64,000 nt of DNA, taken from the NCBI RefSeq assembly GCF_900109735.1, contig NZ_FOAS01000004.1, forward strand, positions 1 through 64,000, written 5' to 3'. Shown here piece by piece: positions 37,431 to 47,725 of this stretch (position 1 is the stretch's first letter; each line of letters starts with the position of its first letter). This stretch comes from Atopomonas hussainii (lineage in GTDB: Bacteria > Pseudomonadota > Gammaproteobacteria > Pseudomonadales > Pseudomonadaceae). The position numbers were made by a program, and so were the translations under genes. The notes under the pieces were generated by a model that saw only the letters and a program-made list of their open reading frames with translations, was not told the origin of the DNA and ran no database searches.

Positions 37431-38330
37431 TCAGCCGAGCCAAGCCAAGATTCGCTCAGCCAGCTCAACACCGACATCCTCTTGCAAGAAATGCCCGCCG
37501 CCGACCATTACATGGTGCGGCTGCTCGGCGGTGCCCGGCACCAGTTTTTGGAACAGCTGGTCGCCACCCTTAGTGATCGGGTCTTGGTCGCTAAACAGGG
37601 TTAGCCACGGCTTGTTAAAGCCGCTGAGCACTTCCCATGCAGCACGGTTAGCCGGTGCTTCAGGATTGTCCGGCGTCACCGGCACCAACGCGGGAAAAAT
37701 CCGCGCACCCGCTTTAAAGCGCTCTTCAGGGTACGGCGCATCGTAGGCGGCCACTTCGGCATCGCTCAGCTTACGCACGGTGGCGCGCTGAATAATCTGC
37801 CCCACAGGGAACACCGGCACGGTTTGCGAGAACTGCTTCCACGCGTCAAACGCCGGGCCTGCTGGGCGGTCGCCGGTGGGCAAGAAGGTATTGGCGGTAA
37901 CCACGCGGGCAAAACGCTCGGGGTACGCTGCTACTAAGCGCAGGCCGATCAAGCCGCCCCAGTCTTGGCAGAACAAGGTCACGTCGCTGAGCTCGGTGGC
38001 CGCAAACCAGCGGCTCATCCATTCCACATGCCGCGCGTAGGTGTAATCGCTAGTAGCTGCGGGTTTATCGGAGCGACCAAAACCGACTAAATCCGGCGCC
38101 ACCACACGGCAGCCGCCATCCACCAATTTGGCGATCATAAAGCGGTACAAGAATGACCACGACGGCTCGCCGTGCATCAGCAACACACACGGGCCATTGG
38201 CCGGGCCGGCCTCGATGCTGGCGATGCGCAACGTGTGGCCTTGGCTATCGGTGATCTCACGGTAAGTCGGCTGCCAGGGGAAATCCGGCAGGTCAGCAAA
38301 ACAGCTTTCGGGGGTGCGCAAAATATCCAT
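37431..38330 (-). CDS. Haloalkane dehalogenase (alpha/beta hydrolase)
   Basis: The 299-residue protein has the haloalkane dehalogenase layout. The nucleophile Asp123 and halide-binding Trp124 are in 'LFCQDWGGLIGLRL'. The oxyanion strand is 'LLMHGEPSWSFLYR', and the catalytic histidine is about residue 280 in 'GGGHFLQED'. This fits subfamily I, like DhlA and DhmA. It would hydrolyse a carbon-halogen bond to an alcohol, but some members act on other esters or epoxides, so the substrate is open. It is divergent from the quiP-like gene. Confidence 0.82.
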   Translation of the reverse strand: MDILRTPESCFADLPDFPWQPTYREITDSQGHTLRIASIEAGPANGPCVLLMHGEPSWSFLYRFMIAKLVDGGCRVVAPDLVGFGRSDKPAATSDYTYARHVEWMSRWFAATELSDVTLFCQDWGGLIGLRLVAAYPERFARVVTANTFLPTGDRPAGPAFDAWKQFSQTVPVFPVGQIIQRATVRKLSDAEVAAYDAPYPEERFKAGARIFPALVPVTPDNPEAPANRAAWEVLSGFNKPWLTLFSDQDPITKGGDQLFQKLVPGTAEQPHHVMVGGGHFLQEDVGVELAERILAWLG

Positions 38331-38477
38331 GCCTAGCCTCGCTATTGTTGTTGGTCAAAAGGCGAACAGGCAGTATAGGCAGCCCGAAAGTGCGGGCCGC
38401 CATGATTGATCTGCGTGATAGCGTGGCCACCCTGCGATCTATCCCTTCTTTCTGCCCCATCTTTAGCGAGGCTTCGC

Positions 38478-41018
38478 ATGTCCACTCGTGTTCTGCGCCC
38501 CTTTCTCTCTGCCGTCGTTTTAGGCGCCAGCGTGCTGCTGGCCGGTTGCCAAAGCTGGCTGGCCGATGGCTCCAGCGTGCACCCCACCAAGGGCAACGTG
38601 AAGCTCAAAGGGCTGGCCGATAACGTCTGGGTGCGCCGCAATGCGCTGGGCATGCCGCTGATTGAGTCGCGCAACTTTCACGATGCGCTGTTTAGCTTGG
38701 GCTACCTGCACGCCGCCGACCGCCTAAGCCAAATGATCGGCATGCGCTTAGTCGCCGAAGGCCGCTTGGCGGAAATGGTTGGCCCGGCAGCACTAGAGCT
38801 GGACCACTTTATGCGCGCCCTGCAACTGCGCGAGCAAGGCAATGCACTGTACAAAAACGCTTCACCGCGGATTAAAACCTTCTTCGAAGTCTACGCCCGC
38901 GGCGTTAACGCTTATATCTACCGCTACCAAGACCGTATGCCGGCGGACTTAAAACTCTCCGGCCACAAACCGGCGTACTGGAAGCCCGAGGACTCCGCCC
39001 TACTGTTTGCCTTGGTCAACCAAGCGCTGGCGGCCAACCTGCAAGAAGAAATCGCCACGCTGGTGCTGGCGCAAAAAGTCGGTGCCGACAACCTTGCGTG
39101 GCTCACGCCCATCTACCCCGATGAAGACTTACCGTTTGCCGAAGCCGACAAGCTTAAAGGCCTCAATTTAAGCGCCAGCAAAGCCGATTTAACCGCACTG
39201 AATGCCAACCTGCGCCCGCTGCAACAGCTGGCCAGTTTAGGCATTGCGGCCTCAAATAACTGGGCGGTGGCGCCGAGTCACAGCCGTGGCGGCAAAGCCA
39301 TGCTGGCCAACGACACGCACTTGCCGATCAGCATGCCGTCGCTGTGGAATTACGTGCACATTCGCGCCCCGCAATACCAAGCCGCCGGGGTGAGCTTGGC
39401 CGGGATTCCGGCGATTGTCGCCGGCTTTAACGGCAAGCTCGCATGGGGCATGACCATGGTCATGGGCGATAACCAAGACCTGTTCCTAGAGCAACTAGAA
39501 AACCGCGCCGGCCGTCTGCACTACAAACGCGGCGAGCGCTGGCTGCCGGCCCGCGAACGGCGCGAAACCTTCTTTATCAAAGGCGAGCGCCCGCAGCGCG
39601 TGACCTTCTACCACACCGAGCACGGCCCGCTACTCAATCCCGCGCTGGGTCAGCACAAGCACATGCTGCAACCGCAGGGCCTAAAACTCGGTTACGGCAT
39701 CGCGCTGAAAAGCGCCGCTGCCGACCAAGAAGCACTGCGCGATGACCGCACACTGGATGCCTTCTTTGAGCTCAGCCGCGCGCAGTCGGTCGATCAGGCC
39801 GCCGAGCACGTGCGCGATATTCGCGGCATGGCGCTCAACCTCTTGTATGCCGACGAGAACAACATCGCTTGGCAAGTCACTGGGCGTTATCCGTACCGCA
39901 AAGCCGGGCGCGGCTTAATCCCGTCGCCAGCCTGGAACGGCGATTACGACTGGGAAGGCTACGCCGACACCCTATTGCACCCCTATGAGCAAAACCCCGC
40001 ACAAGGCTGGCTAGGCACCGCCAACCACCGCACCGTGCAGCCCGGTTATGGCGTGCAGCTGTCGGCTAGTTGGTATTACCCCGAACGCGCCGAGCGCATC
40101 GGCGAACTGCTGGATAACCGCCGCAGCCACGACTTGGCTAGCTTTAAGGCCATGCACTATGACCAGAAAAGCCTGTTCGTCGCCAAGGTGCAGCAACAGT
40201 GGCAAGACAGCCACTTTGCCCCGCGCCTAAAGAAAGCTATCGACACCCTGCCCGCCGAGCAGCGCAGTGCCGCTCAACAAGCGCGGCGCAAGCTGCAAGG
40301 GTTTGACGGCCAACTGCGCGCGGAGTCCTCACAAGCAGCATTGTGGGGCGCCTTCTTACAGCAAGCCGCCGAACAGATCTTTCTCGATGAGCTAGGCCCA
40401 AAAAACAGCGCCAGCTGGCAAGCCTTTGTGCTGAGCAACGATGTGTCGTACTCCGCCGTGGCCGATCACCTGCTAGGCCGTGAAGACTCGCCGTTCTGGA
40501 ATAACACCAACACCGCCAGCCAAGAAGACAAGCCGGCGATTCTGGCGCAGAGCCTCGCCAGCGCATGGCAGTTTATGCAACTGCAGCAAGGCGCTAACTC
40601 CGCCCTGTGGCAGTGGGGCAAACTGCACACTTATCACTTCCAAACCGACGGCAGCCAACTCGCGCCGCATATGTCGGCGCTGGAGCAAGCGGGCATGAAG
40701 TCACTGCAAGGCCTGTTTGATCGCGGCCCCTACCCGGCAGGCGGCGACCACACCACGCTGAATGTATCCGCTTGGCATTGGGGCGATAGCTTCGATACCT
40801 GGTTGATTCCGGCGATGCGTTTGATCGTCGACTTCAACCAAGCCGAACCCATGCAGGCGCTCAACAGCACGGGGCAATCCGGCGACCCAGCCAGCCCGCA
40901 CTACGATGACGGCATTCATGCGTGGCAAAAAGGCCAGTACCAGAGCTTCCCGTTCCAGAGCAAAAACCTCGATGCGGTGTATGGCCAAGAGCGTTTGCTG
41001 CTGATGCCAGAGAAGTAA
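38478..41018 (+). CDS. quiP: QuiP-like penicillin/AHL acylase lipoprotein
   Basis: The 846-residue N-terminal nucleophile hydrolase has a lipoprotein signal (lipobox LLAGC, cysteine near residue 24). Autocleavage would expose Ser259 in 'GIAASNNWAVAPSHS', forming alpha and beta chains. Other blocks are 'VWVRRNALGMPLIES', 'GYLHAADRLSQM' and 'PYPAGGDHTTLN'. QuiP of P. aeruginosa (about 847 residues) hydrolyses long-chain acyl-homoserine lactones; that activity is not certain here. The ATG at 38478 gives the signal sequence; an upstream ATG adds 24 residues that do not fit. A hairpin with T tract follows the gene. Confidence 0.88.
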   Translation: MSTRVLRPFLSAVVLGASVLLAGCQSWLADGSSVHPTKGNVKLKGLADNVWVRRNALGMPLIESRNFHDALFSLGYLHAADRLSQMIGMRLVAEGRLAEMVGPAALELDHFMRALQLREQGNALYKNASPRIKTFFEVYARGVNAYIYRYQDRMPADLKLSGHKPAYWKPEDSALLFALVNQALAANLQEEIATLVLAQKVGADNLAWLTPIYPDEDLPFAEADKLKGLNLSASKADLTALNANLRPLQQLASLGIAASNNWAVAPSHSRGGKAMLANDTHLPISMPSLWNYVHIRAPQYQAAGVSLAGIPAIVAGFNGKLAWGMTMVMGDNQDLFLEQLENRAGRLHYKRGERWLPARERRETFFIKGERPQRVTFYHTEHGPLLNPALGQHKHMLQPQGLKLGYGIALKSAAADQEALRDDRTLDAFFELSRAQSVDQAAEHVRDIRGMALNLLYADENNIAWQVTGRYPYRKAGRGLIPSPAWNGDYDWEGYADTLLHPYEQNPAQGWLGTANHRTVQPGYGVQLSASWYYPERAERIGELLDNRRSHDLASFKAMHYDQKSLFVAKVQQQWQDSHFAPRLKKAIDTLPAEQRSAAQQARRKLQGFDGQLRAESSQAALWGAFLQQAAEQIFLDELGPKNSASWQAFVLSNDVSYSAVADHLLGREDSPFWNNTNTASQEDKPAILAQSLASAWQFMQLQQGANSALWQWGKLHTYHFQTDGSQLAPHMSALEQAGMKSLQGLFDRGPYPAGGDHTTLNVSAWHWGDSFDTWLIPAMRLIVDFNQAEPMQALNSTGQSGDPASPHYDDGIHAWQKGQYQSFPFQSKNLDAVYGQERLLLMPEK

Positions 41019-41042
41019 CTCGACATCTGCATCAAAACGACC

Positions 41043-41088
41043 GTTCGTCGGGCTTAAAAACTTTTTTCTAAGCCCGGCGAACTTTTTC
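41043..41088 (+). terminator. Terminator of the quiP-like gene
   Basis: A 14-bp stem (41043-41056/41069-41082, one G:U) is followed by tttttc. Confidence 0.85.
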
Positions 41089-41130
41089 TCGATAGCTCAG
41101 TCAGATTCTATGACTACTCCATTTGATCTG

Positions 41131-41160
41131 GGCGCCCTTCGCAAAGGCGCCTTTTCTTTT
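41131..41160 (+). terminator. Second terminator-like hairpin before the diguanylate cyclase
   Basis: GGCGCC (41131-41136) pairs with GGCGCC (41146-41151), followed by ttttctttt. It lies 43 bases beyond the first terminator; it could end a short RNA started in between or act as a backup. Confidence 0.6.
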
Positions 41161-41253
41161 GCCTGCAGTTTCTTAATGCCGCAAGGCAACTACGCTTAAG
41201 GAAAGTCATCTCAGGCAGCGTCTTCAGCACTGCCTGATCTGCGAGAGTCGCCT

Positions 41254-42852
41254 ATGTCGCATGAGTCGGGCAACGCCCGTGCGTTCAGCCGCCGCTTCAG
41301 CCAATGGCTGACCCATTCCCCTCGTCTCGCCACGCTGTGCCTTGCTTGGCTGCCGTTTGCGCTGATTTATTTGTTGGCTCAGCAAGGCATGCGCTACTAC
41401 CAAGACAGCGAAGCGCAGCGCCTGCTGGATATCGAGTGGGCAGCCATCCAGAAAGACGCCGAGGGCGCCGCGCTCAACCTTGCCCGCAGCTACCACCTGC
41501 TCAACGACCTGCCCGAAGCATTAGCCAGCAGCCAAGATGTGCGCGACCTACTGACCGGCAAGCAAGACACCCAGCAAACCAGTCAGTGGCTCGAACAGCT
41601 CACTCAACGCAGCGAACCGGACCTGATCTGGGTATTGGATAAACAAGGCATTGCCGTGGCCAGCAGCAACTACGAGCAAGAGGAAAGCTTGATAGGCACC
41701 GACTACAGCGACCGCGAATACTTCACCGCCGCCATGCAAGCTCAGCAAGGCCGGCAGTTTGTCGTGGGGCGGCAAACCAACACCCCCGGCCTGTACTTTT
41801 CATCACAAGTACACAGTGGCGATACCGCGCTGGGCGTAGTGGCTACGCGCCTTACCAGCACGCAACTGCAACAACTATTACGCGGTGTACAAGGCTTTAT
41901 CAGCGATGAACTGGGCGTAGTGATTATCGCCAACGACCCCAGCCTAACTTACCTGCGCCTGCCGGATGCACTGGCCAATCAGCTATCCAGCGCGCAGTTA
42001 TTGGCCCGTTATAAGCGCGACACTTTCATGCCACTGCCCTTTAACCGCCTCGCGTTCATGGGCCACACCTTATGGCAACGCAGCGACCGCCCCGGCGAGT
42101 GTTACCTCTGGGTCAGCCATACCGACCCCTACACCAATATGACGGTGCACGTGACATCCGACCTTCCCACCCTTAAACGCCTCGATGAAGGCATTGCGCG
42201 GCTTAACTTATGGCTATTGCTGCTGTCCTTTTTGCTCGCGTGGGCACTCACCGCCGCCCTCATTTATCGGCTAAAAACCTTACAACAAGCCGACAACCTC
42301 ACCCTTTCCAACCAAGCACTAGAGCGGCTTAACCAAGAGCTACTGGAGCAAGCCAGCCGCGACTATTTAACCGGCATCCCCAACCGCCGGCGCTTTAGCC
42401 TGACCTTGCCGCATGAGATAGAACGCGCGCGCCGCTACCAGCGCCCGCTGTGTTTGGCGGTGCTTGACCTCGATCACTTTAAGCAACTCAACGACCGCTA
42501 CGGCCACGCGGCGGGCGATGCCGCGTTGTGCCACACCACCAACTTACTCAACAGTGGCCTACGGCAAAGCGACTTGCTGGCTCGCTTAGGCGGCGAAGAA
42601 TTTGGTTTGGTACTGCCAGAAACGGCATTGTCGGGCGCGGCCCTGTTTGTCGACCGCTTACGCTCACAACTCGAAAGCCAACCGCTGCTGTTTGACGGGC
42701 AAACCATCCACATCACATTAAGTGCCGGTATCGCCCAGCTAGAGCACAGCGACAACAATGCCGACAGCCTATTCAGCCGCGCCGACCAAGCGCTGTATCG
42801 CGCCAAGCAACAAGGCCGCAACCAAGTGGCCACGGCCAGCACGCTAAGTTAA
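41254..42852 (+). CDS. Membrane-bound diguanylate cyclase (Cache-GGDEF)
   Basis: The 532-residue protein has two transmembrane helices (about residues 27-45 and near 320) around a periplasmic Cache-type sensor ('IGTDYSDREYFTAAMQ', 'GLYFSSQVHSGDTALGVV'). A coiled segment follows, then a GGDEF domain with intact 'RLGGEEFGLVLPE' and 'DYLTGIPNRRRF'. It should synthesise c-di-GMP when an extracellular ligand binds. No EAL domain is present. The ATG at 41254 gives a plausible N-terminus; another ATG lies three codons later. No operon partner. Confidence 0.9.
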   Translation: MSHESGNARAFSRRFSQWLTHSPRLATLCLAWLPFALIYLLAQQGMRYYQDSEAQRLLDIEWAAIQKDAEGAALNLARSYHLLNDLPEALASSQDVRDLLTGKQDTQQTSQWLEQLTQRSEPDLIWVLDKQGIAVASSNYEQEESLIGTDYSDREYFTAAMQAQQGRQFVVGRQTNTPGLYFSSQVHSGDTALGVVATRLTSTQLQQLLRGVQGFISDELGVVIIANDPSLTYLRLPDALANQLSSAQLLARYKRDTFMPLPFNRLAFMGHTLWQRSDRPGECYLWVSHTDPYTNMTVHVTSDLPTLKRLDEGIARLNLWLLLLSFLLAWALTAALIYRLKTLQQADNLTLSNQALERLNQELLEQASRDYLTGIPNRRRFSLTLPHEIERARRYQRPLCLAVLDLDHFKQLNDRYGHAAGDAALCHTTNLLNSGLRQSDLLARLGGEEFGLVLPETALSGAALFVDRLRSQLESQPLLFDGQTIHITLSAGIAQLEHSDNNADSLFSRADQALYRAKQQGRNQVATASTLS

Positions 42853-42928
42853 ACCGCGCAGCCACCTAGCAAAAACAACAACGCCGTGGCACTGGCCACG
42901 GCGTTGACTAAACGCGCATCAAGCAATC

Positions 42929-43495
42929 TTAGGCTTTGGGCAGCGTTACGCCGGTCTGGCCTTGATACTTGCCGCCACGGTCGCGGTACGACACTTCGCA
43001 CACTTCGTCCGATTCAAAGAACAGCATCTGCGCCACGCCTTCGTTGGCGTAAATCTTCGCTGGCAGGTTGGTGGTGTTGGAGAACTCCAACGTCACGTGG
43101 CCTTCCCACTCAGGCTCCAGCGGCGTGACGTTAACGATAATGCCGCAACGCGCGTAGGTGCTCTTGCCCAAGCAGATGGTCAGCACGTTACGCGGAATGC
43201 GGAAGTACTCCACGGTGCGGGCCAAGGCAAACGAGTTGGGCGGAATGATGCACACATCGCTTTGAATATCGACAAAGCTCTTCTCGTCGAAGTTCTTCGG
43301 GTCGACCACCGCCGAGTGGATGTTGGTGAACACCTTAAACTCGTTGGCGCAGCGCACGTCGTAGCCATAGCTGGACACACCGTAAGAAATCACCCGCTGG
43401 TCGCCAGCGTCGCGTACCTGACGCTCAACAAAGGGCTCAATCATGCCGTGTTGCTGCGACATGCGGCGAATCCACTGGTCCGACTTAATGCTCAT
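42929..43495 (-). CDS. dcd: dCTP deaminase
   Basis: This 188-residue enzyme deaminates dCTP to dUTP for thymidylate synthesis. Conserved blocks are '[16 protein letters not shown]', '[23 protein letters not shown]', split over two strands, and '[10 protein letters not shown]'. I use the ATG at 43495, which gives the family length and start ([12 protein letters not shown]); four extra codons are open upstream. It is downstream of apbC on the same strand with 94 bases between. Confidence 0.96.
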   Translation of the reverse strand: MSIKSDQWIRRMSQQHGMIEPFVERQVRDAGDQRVISYGVSSYGYDVRCANEFKVFTNIHSAVVDPKNFDEKSFVDIQSDVCIIPPNSFALARTVEYFRIPRNVLTICLGKSTYARCGIIVNVTPLEPEWEGHVTLEFSNTTNLPAKIYANEGVAQMLFFESDEVCEVSYRDRGGKYQGQTGVTLPKA

Positions 43496-43589
43496 GGCTG
43501 TGTCCACACTCGATAAAAAACGGTCTGCATCTTAGCCCCTAGGCCGCGCGCGGCCAAGCCGCGCAACAGGCCACGGGTATTTGTGTTGC

Positions 43590-44681
43590 TTAATCGTCGC
43601 TCACTTCAATCGTCGGCATCGCCGGCGCTTGCGCATTCAGCGCCGCCAAGCGCGCCGTGGCATGCCGCGCCAAGTCTTGGTAGATCATGCTGATCTGGCA
43701 TTCCGGCTCAGCCAACACAGTCGGCTTGCCGCCATCGGCTTGCTCACGAATCAGAATCGACAGCGGCAACGAGGCCAACAGCTCCACTCCATATTGCTGC
43801 GCTAAGCGCTCGCCGCCGCCTTCGCCAAACAGATGCTCGCTATGCCCGCAGTTAGAGCAAATATGCACCGCCATGTTTTCCACCACGCCCAGCACAGGGA
43901 TATGCACCTTGCTGAACATCTCGATGCCTTTCTTAGCATCCAGCAGGGCGAGGTCTTGCGGCGTAGTGACGATCACCGAACCGGCCACCGGCACCTTTTG
44001 CGCTAAGGTCAGCTGAATGTCGCCGGTGCCCGGCGGCATATCCACCACCAAGTAATCCAGCTCACTCCACGCGGTTTGCGTGATCAGCTGCAGCAAAGCG
44101 CCGGACACCATAGGCCCGCGCCAGACCATCGGCGTTTTGTCATCCACCAGAAACGCCATCGACATCAGCTCGATACCGTGCGCAGTCAGTGGCACAAAGT
44201 ATTTCTCATCTTTGACGGCCGGCTTAGTGCCCTCGGCAATGCCAAACAAAATGCCTTGGCTGGGGCCGTAAATGTCTGCATCCAACAGGCCGACTTTGGC
44301 GCCATCGCGCGCCAGCGCAAGGGCCAGATTGGCGGCGGTGGTGCTTTTACCCACCCCGCCCTTGCCGGAAGCCACGGCGATGATGTTCTTAATGCCCTGC
44401 ATGCCCAGCACTTGCACTTGTGTGCGCCCGGCGCTGACCTGCCAATCGATACGAATCTGCGCGGCCACTTCTAATTGCGCAGAGAGCATCATTTCGAGCA
44501 TTTGCGCCACGCCGGTGGTCTGCAAACCCGCCGGGTACGGCAAGCTGAAATGCGCCTTCACGCCCTGCTCGTCCACCGTTAGCTCGCGCAAGCAACCGGC
44601 AGCAAACAGGTTGCTGTTCAGGTAGGGGTCTTGGTACTGGCTTAACACCGCCATCACCGCATCACGACTGACCGTCGACAT
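43590..44681 (-). CDS. apbC: Iron-sulphur cluster carrier ATPase ApbC/Mrp
   Basis: The 363-residue P-loop protein carries Fe-S clusters to apo-targets. It has an N-terminal MIP18-like domain, a Walker A 'VASGKGGVGKSTTAANLA', 'LLDADIYGPSQG' and 'DYLVVDMPPGTGDIQLTL'. The C-terminal CxxC is in 'VHICSNCGHSEH'. I start it at the ATG at 44681, with GAGGT just upstream. It is divergent from metG. Confidence 0.95.
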   Translation of the reverse strand: MSTVSRDAVMAVLSQYQDPYLNSNLFAAGCLRELTVDEQGVKAHFSLPYPAGLQTTGVAQMLEMMLSAQLEVAAQIRIDWQVSAGRTQVQVLGMQGIKNIIAVASGKGGVGKSTTAANLALALARDGAKVGLLDADIYGPSQGILFGIAEGTKPAVKDEKYFVPLTAHGIELMSMAFLVDDKTPMVWRGPMVSGALLQLITQTAWSELDYLVVDMPPGTGDIQLTLAQKVPVAGSVIVTTPQDLALLDAKKGIEMFSKVHIPVLGVVENMAVHICSNCGHSEHLFGEGGGERLAQQYGVELLASLPLSILIREQADGGKPTVLAEPECQISMIYQDLARHATARLAALNAQAPAMPTIEVSDD

Positions 44682-44787
44682 GGCACACCTCAAAGCAAAG
44701 AAAACTGCTGCGCATGCTACCAGACCCTAGCAGCACGGCTGTGGTAAAGTTCCGCGCTTGATTTTCAGCTTCTGGCGATGTGTTCCC

Positions 44788-46833
44788 ATGTCCGATACCT
44801 CCCGCAAGATTCTCGTTACCAGCGCCCTGCCCTACGCCAACGGCTCGATTCACTTGGGGCACATGCTGGAGTACATCCAGACCGATATCTGGGTACGTTT
44901 CCAGAAACTGCGTGGCCACACCGCCACCTACGTGTGCGCCGACGATGCGCACGGCTCGGCCATCATGCTGCGCGCCGAGCGCGAAGGGATTACCCCCGAG
45001 CAACTGATCGACGGCGTGCGTGCCGAACACATGGCCGACTTCGCCGACTTCTTGGTGGATTTCGACAACTACCACTCCACCCACTGCGAAGAAAACCGCG
45101 AGCTGTCGAGCCTGATCTACACCCGCCTGCGCGACAAAGGCCACATCGCTACCCGCGCGGTAACCCAGTATTTCGACCCTGAAAAGGGCATGTTCCTCGC
45201 CGACCGCTTTATTAAAGGCACCTGCCCCAAGTGCGCGGCTGAGGACCAATACGGCGACAACTGCGAAAAGTGCGGCGCCACCTACGCGCCGACCGAGCTG
45301 AAGAACCCGCGCTCGGCCATTTCCGGCGCTACGCCGGTGCTCAAAGAGTCGCAGCACTTCTTCTTCAAGCTGCCCGACTTCGAGGCCATGCTCCAAGACT
45401 GGACGCGCTCGGGCACCCTGCAAGAGTCGGTGGCCAACAAGCTGGCCGAATGGCTGGATGCCGGCCTGCAGGAGTGGGACATCAGCCGCGATGCGCCGTA
45501 TTTCGGTTTTGAGATTCCCGGCGAGCCAGGCAAGTACTTCTACGTGTGGCTGGATGCGCCGATTGGCTACATGGCCAGCTTCAAAAACCTCTGCGCCAAA
45601 CGTAACGAGCTGGACTTCGACAGCTATTGGGCCGAGGGCTCCACCGCCGAGCTGTACCACTTCATCGGTAAAGACATCGTCAACTTCCATGCCCTGTTTT
45701 GGCCGGCGATGCTCGAAGGCGCGGGTTTCCGCAAACCCAGCGCGATCAACGTGCACGGCTACCTGACGGTTAACGGGCAGAAGATGTCCAAGTCGCGCGG
45801 CACCTTTATCAAGGCGCGTACTTATCTTGATCACCTCAACCCTGAGTACCTGCGTTACTACTACGCCAGCAAACTCAGCAAGAGCGTGGACGATCTGGAC
45901 CTGAACCTCGAAGACTTCGTGCAGAAGGTCAACTCTGATCTGGTCGGCAAAGTGGTCAACATCGCCAGCCGCTGCGCTGGGTTTATCCACAAAGGCAATA
46001 ACGGCGTGCTGGTCGCTGGCAGCACCGCGCAAGAGCCTGAGCTGTGGGCCGCCTTCCAAGACGCTGCGCCAAGCATTGCCGACGCCTATGAAGCGCGCGA
46101 TTTCTCCCGCGCGATGCGCGAAATCATGGCCTTGGCCGACCGCGCCAACGCCTACATCGCCGACAAAGCGCCGTGGGCACTGAACAAGCAAGAAGGCAAG
46201 CAAGCCGAAGTGCAGGCCATCTGCGCACTGGGGGTAAACCTGTTCCGCCAGTTGGTGATTCTGCTCAAGCCCGTGCTGCCTAAACTGGCCGCCGATGCCG
46301 AAGCCTTCTTGAATGTCGCACCGCTGACGTGGGCCGACTTGGCCAGCTCATTAGACGAGCACACCTTAAACCCGTTCAGCGCCCTGCTCTCCCGTATCGA
46401 ACCTGCGAAAATTGACGCCATGACCGAAGCCAGCAAAGAAGATCTCGCCGCCGAAGCCGCCGCCCCTGTCATCAGCAATGGCGAACTGGAGAAAGAACCG
46501 CTGGCCGCGGAAATCAACTTCGACGCCTTTGCCGCCGTCGACCTGCGCATCGCCTTAATCGAAAAAGCCGAACACGTTGAGGGCGCCGACAAACTGCTGC
46601 GCCTGACCCTCGACTTAGGCGGCGTTAAGCGCAACGTCTTCAGCGGCATCAAGAGCGCCTATAAGCCCGAAGACCTGCAAGGCCGCCTGACCTTGTACGT
46701 GGCGAACCTTGCGCCACGCAAAATGAAGTTCGGCATCAGCGAAGGCATGGTACTGGCCGCCGGCCCCGGCGGTAGCGAAATCCACCTGCTCAGCCCCGAC
46801 AACGGCGCTAAGCCGGGTCAGCGGGTGATGTAA
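44788..46833 (+). CDS. metG: Methionyl-tRNA synthetase
   Basis: This 681-residue class I synthetase charges tRNA-Met. The HIGH equivalent lies in '[15 protein letters not shown]', the KMSKS loop in '[11 protein letters not shown]', and the zinc knuckle in '[18 protein letters not shown]'. A C-terminal EMAPII-like tRNA-binding domain ('[19 protein letters not shown]') makes dimers. The ATG at 44788 matches the family N-terminus; the frame is open from 44758. Confidence 0.97.
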   Translation: MSDTSRKILVTSALPYANGSIHLGHMLEYIQTDIWVRFQKLRGHTATYVCADDAHGSAIMLRAEREGITPEQLIDGVRAEHMADFADFLVDFDNYHSTHCEENRELSSLIYTRLRDKGHIATRAVTQYFDPEKGMFLADRFIKGTCPKCAAEDQYGDNCEKCGATYAPTELKNPRSAISGATPVLKESQHFFFKLPDFEAMLQDWTRSGTLQESVANKLAEWLDAGLQEWDISRDAPYFGFEIPGEPGKYFYVWLDAPIGYMASFKNLCAKRNELDFDSYWAEGSTAELYHFIGKDIVNFHALFWPAMLEGAGFRKPSAINVHGYLTVNGQKMSKSRGTFIKARTYLDHLNPEYLRYYYASKLSKSVDDLDLNLEDFVQKVNSDLVGKVVNIASRCAGFIHKGNNGVLVAGSTAQEPELWAAFQDAAPSIADAYEARDFSRAMREIMALADRANAYIADKAPWALNKQEGKQAEVQAICALGVNLFRQLVILLKPVLPKLAADAEAFLNVAPLTWADLASSLDEHTLNPFSALLSRIEPAKIDAMTEASKEDLAAEAAAPVISNGELEKEPLAAEINFDAFAAVDLRIALIEKAEHVEGADKLLRLTLDLGGVKRNVFSGIKSAYKPEDLQGRLTLYVANLAPRKMKFGISEGMVLAAGPGGSEIHLLSPDNGAKPGQRVM

Positions 46834-46851
46834 CACGCCTTGCGCCATCGC

Positions 46852-46880
46852 TATTTGAGCCCGCCTTGCGCGGGCTCAAA
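46852..46880. terminator. 12-bp hairpin after metG
   Basis: A perfect 12-bp stem (46852-46863/46869-46880) with a five-base loop starts 18 bases after the metG stop. There is no T tract on the plus strand. Confidence 0.6.
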
Positions 46881-46930
46881 TGCACTTAGCCTGTGCACGG
46901 CTATGCTTGAAAACAGCGATAAGCCCTCGA

Positions 46931-46976
46931 GGAACACTGTTTTACTGGCTGCACAGCCCAATCACTGTGTTGTTCA
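46931..46976 (+). repeat. Partial copy of the 141-bp repeat
   Basis: GGAACACTG at 46931 and then CTGCACAGCCCAATCACTG (from about 46949) closely match the first third of copy 1 at 18046 (roughly 25 of 29 bases over the best part). The right part of the element is not recognisable. It is in the same orientation relative to metG as the full copies are to their genes. Confidence 0.5.
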
Positions 46977-47131
46977 CCAATTAAACCAGTATCCCTCTAA
47001 GCTTATTCCTACCAGCTCTTAAAACTAAAAGCATATCGGCTTGAATGGCATAAACCCCATCCCCGATAATAAGCGGCTTTGTGCCGTGCGCCGCGCCGGT
47101 TCACACCGACTCAACTGTGGGTAGCCCGCTT

Positions 47132-47716
47132 GTGACTGAATTCGCCCTCATCTTGGTCAGCTCGATTCTGGTCAACAACTTTGTCTTGGTGCAGTTTCTT
47201 GGCTTATGCCCGTTTATGGGCGTGTCGAAAAAGCTCGAAACCGCCATTGGCATGTCGTTGGCCACCACCTTTGTGCTGACGCTTGCGGCCATCTGCAGTT
47301 ATCTGGTGCAGGAGTACATCCTCAAGCCGCTGGATATCGAATTTCTGCGCACCATCGCATTTATCTTGGTGATTGCCGTGGTGGTGCAGTTCACCGAGAT
47401 GGTGGTGCACAAAACCAGCCCTCTGCTGTACCGCGTGCTGGGTATTTTCTTGCCGCTGATCACCACCAACTGCGCAGTTCTCGGCGTGGCACTGTTAAAC
47501 GCCAACAAGCTGGAGCAAACCTTCGCCAAGGCAGCCATTTATGGTTTTGGCGCGGCGATTGGCTTCTCGCTGGTGCTGGTGCTGTTCGCCGCCATGCGTG
47601 AGCGCATCGCCATTGCCGACGTGCCCAAGCCGTTTCAGGGCGCGGCGATTGGCATGATCACCGCAGGTTTAATGTCGCTGGCCTTTATGGGCTTCTCCGG
47701 CCTAGTCAAGCTGTAA
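47132..47716 (+). CDS. rnfA: Electron transport complex subunit RnfA
   Basis: RnfA is an inner-membrane subunit of the ion-pumping Rnf complex. The 194-residue protein has six helices and the blocks '[21 protein letters not shown]' in two parts and '[17 protein letters not shown]', which contains a cluster-ligand cysteine. The frame is open from 47081, but GTG at 47132 gives the family start (MTEFALIL). It is the first gene of rnfABCDGE; rnfB starts nine bases after its stop. Confidence 0.94.
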   Translation: MTEFALILVSSILVNNFVLVQFLGLCPFMGVSKKLETAIGMSLATTFVLTLAAICSYLVQEYILKPLDIEFLRTIAFILVIAVVVQFTEMVVHKTSPLLYRVLGIFLPLITTNCAVLGVALLNANKLEQTFAKAAIYGFGAAIGFSLVLVLFAAMRERIAIADVPKPFQGAAIGMITAGLMSLAFMGFSGLVKL

Positions 47717-47725
47717 GGAGGCGCC

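Noticed and set aside
44662-46203. 513-residue minus-strand ORF opposite metG
   Set aside because: It mirrors the codon pattern of metG, has no recognisable domain, and metG is certain.
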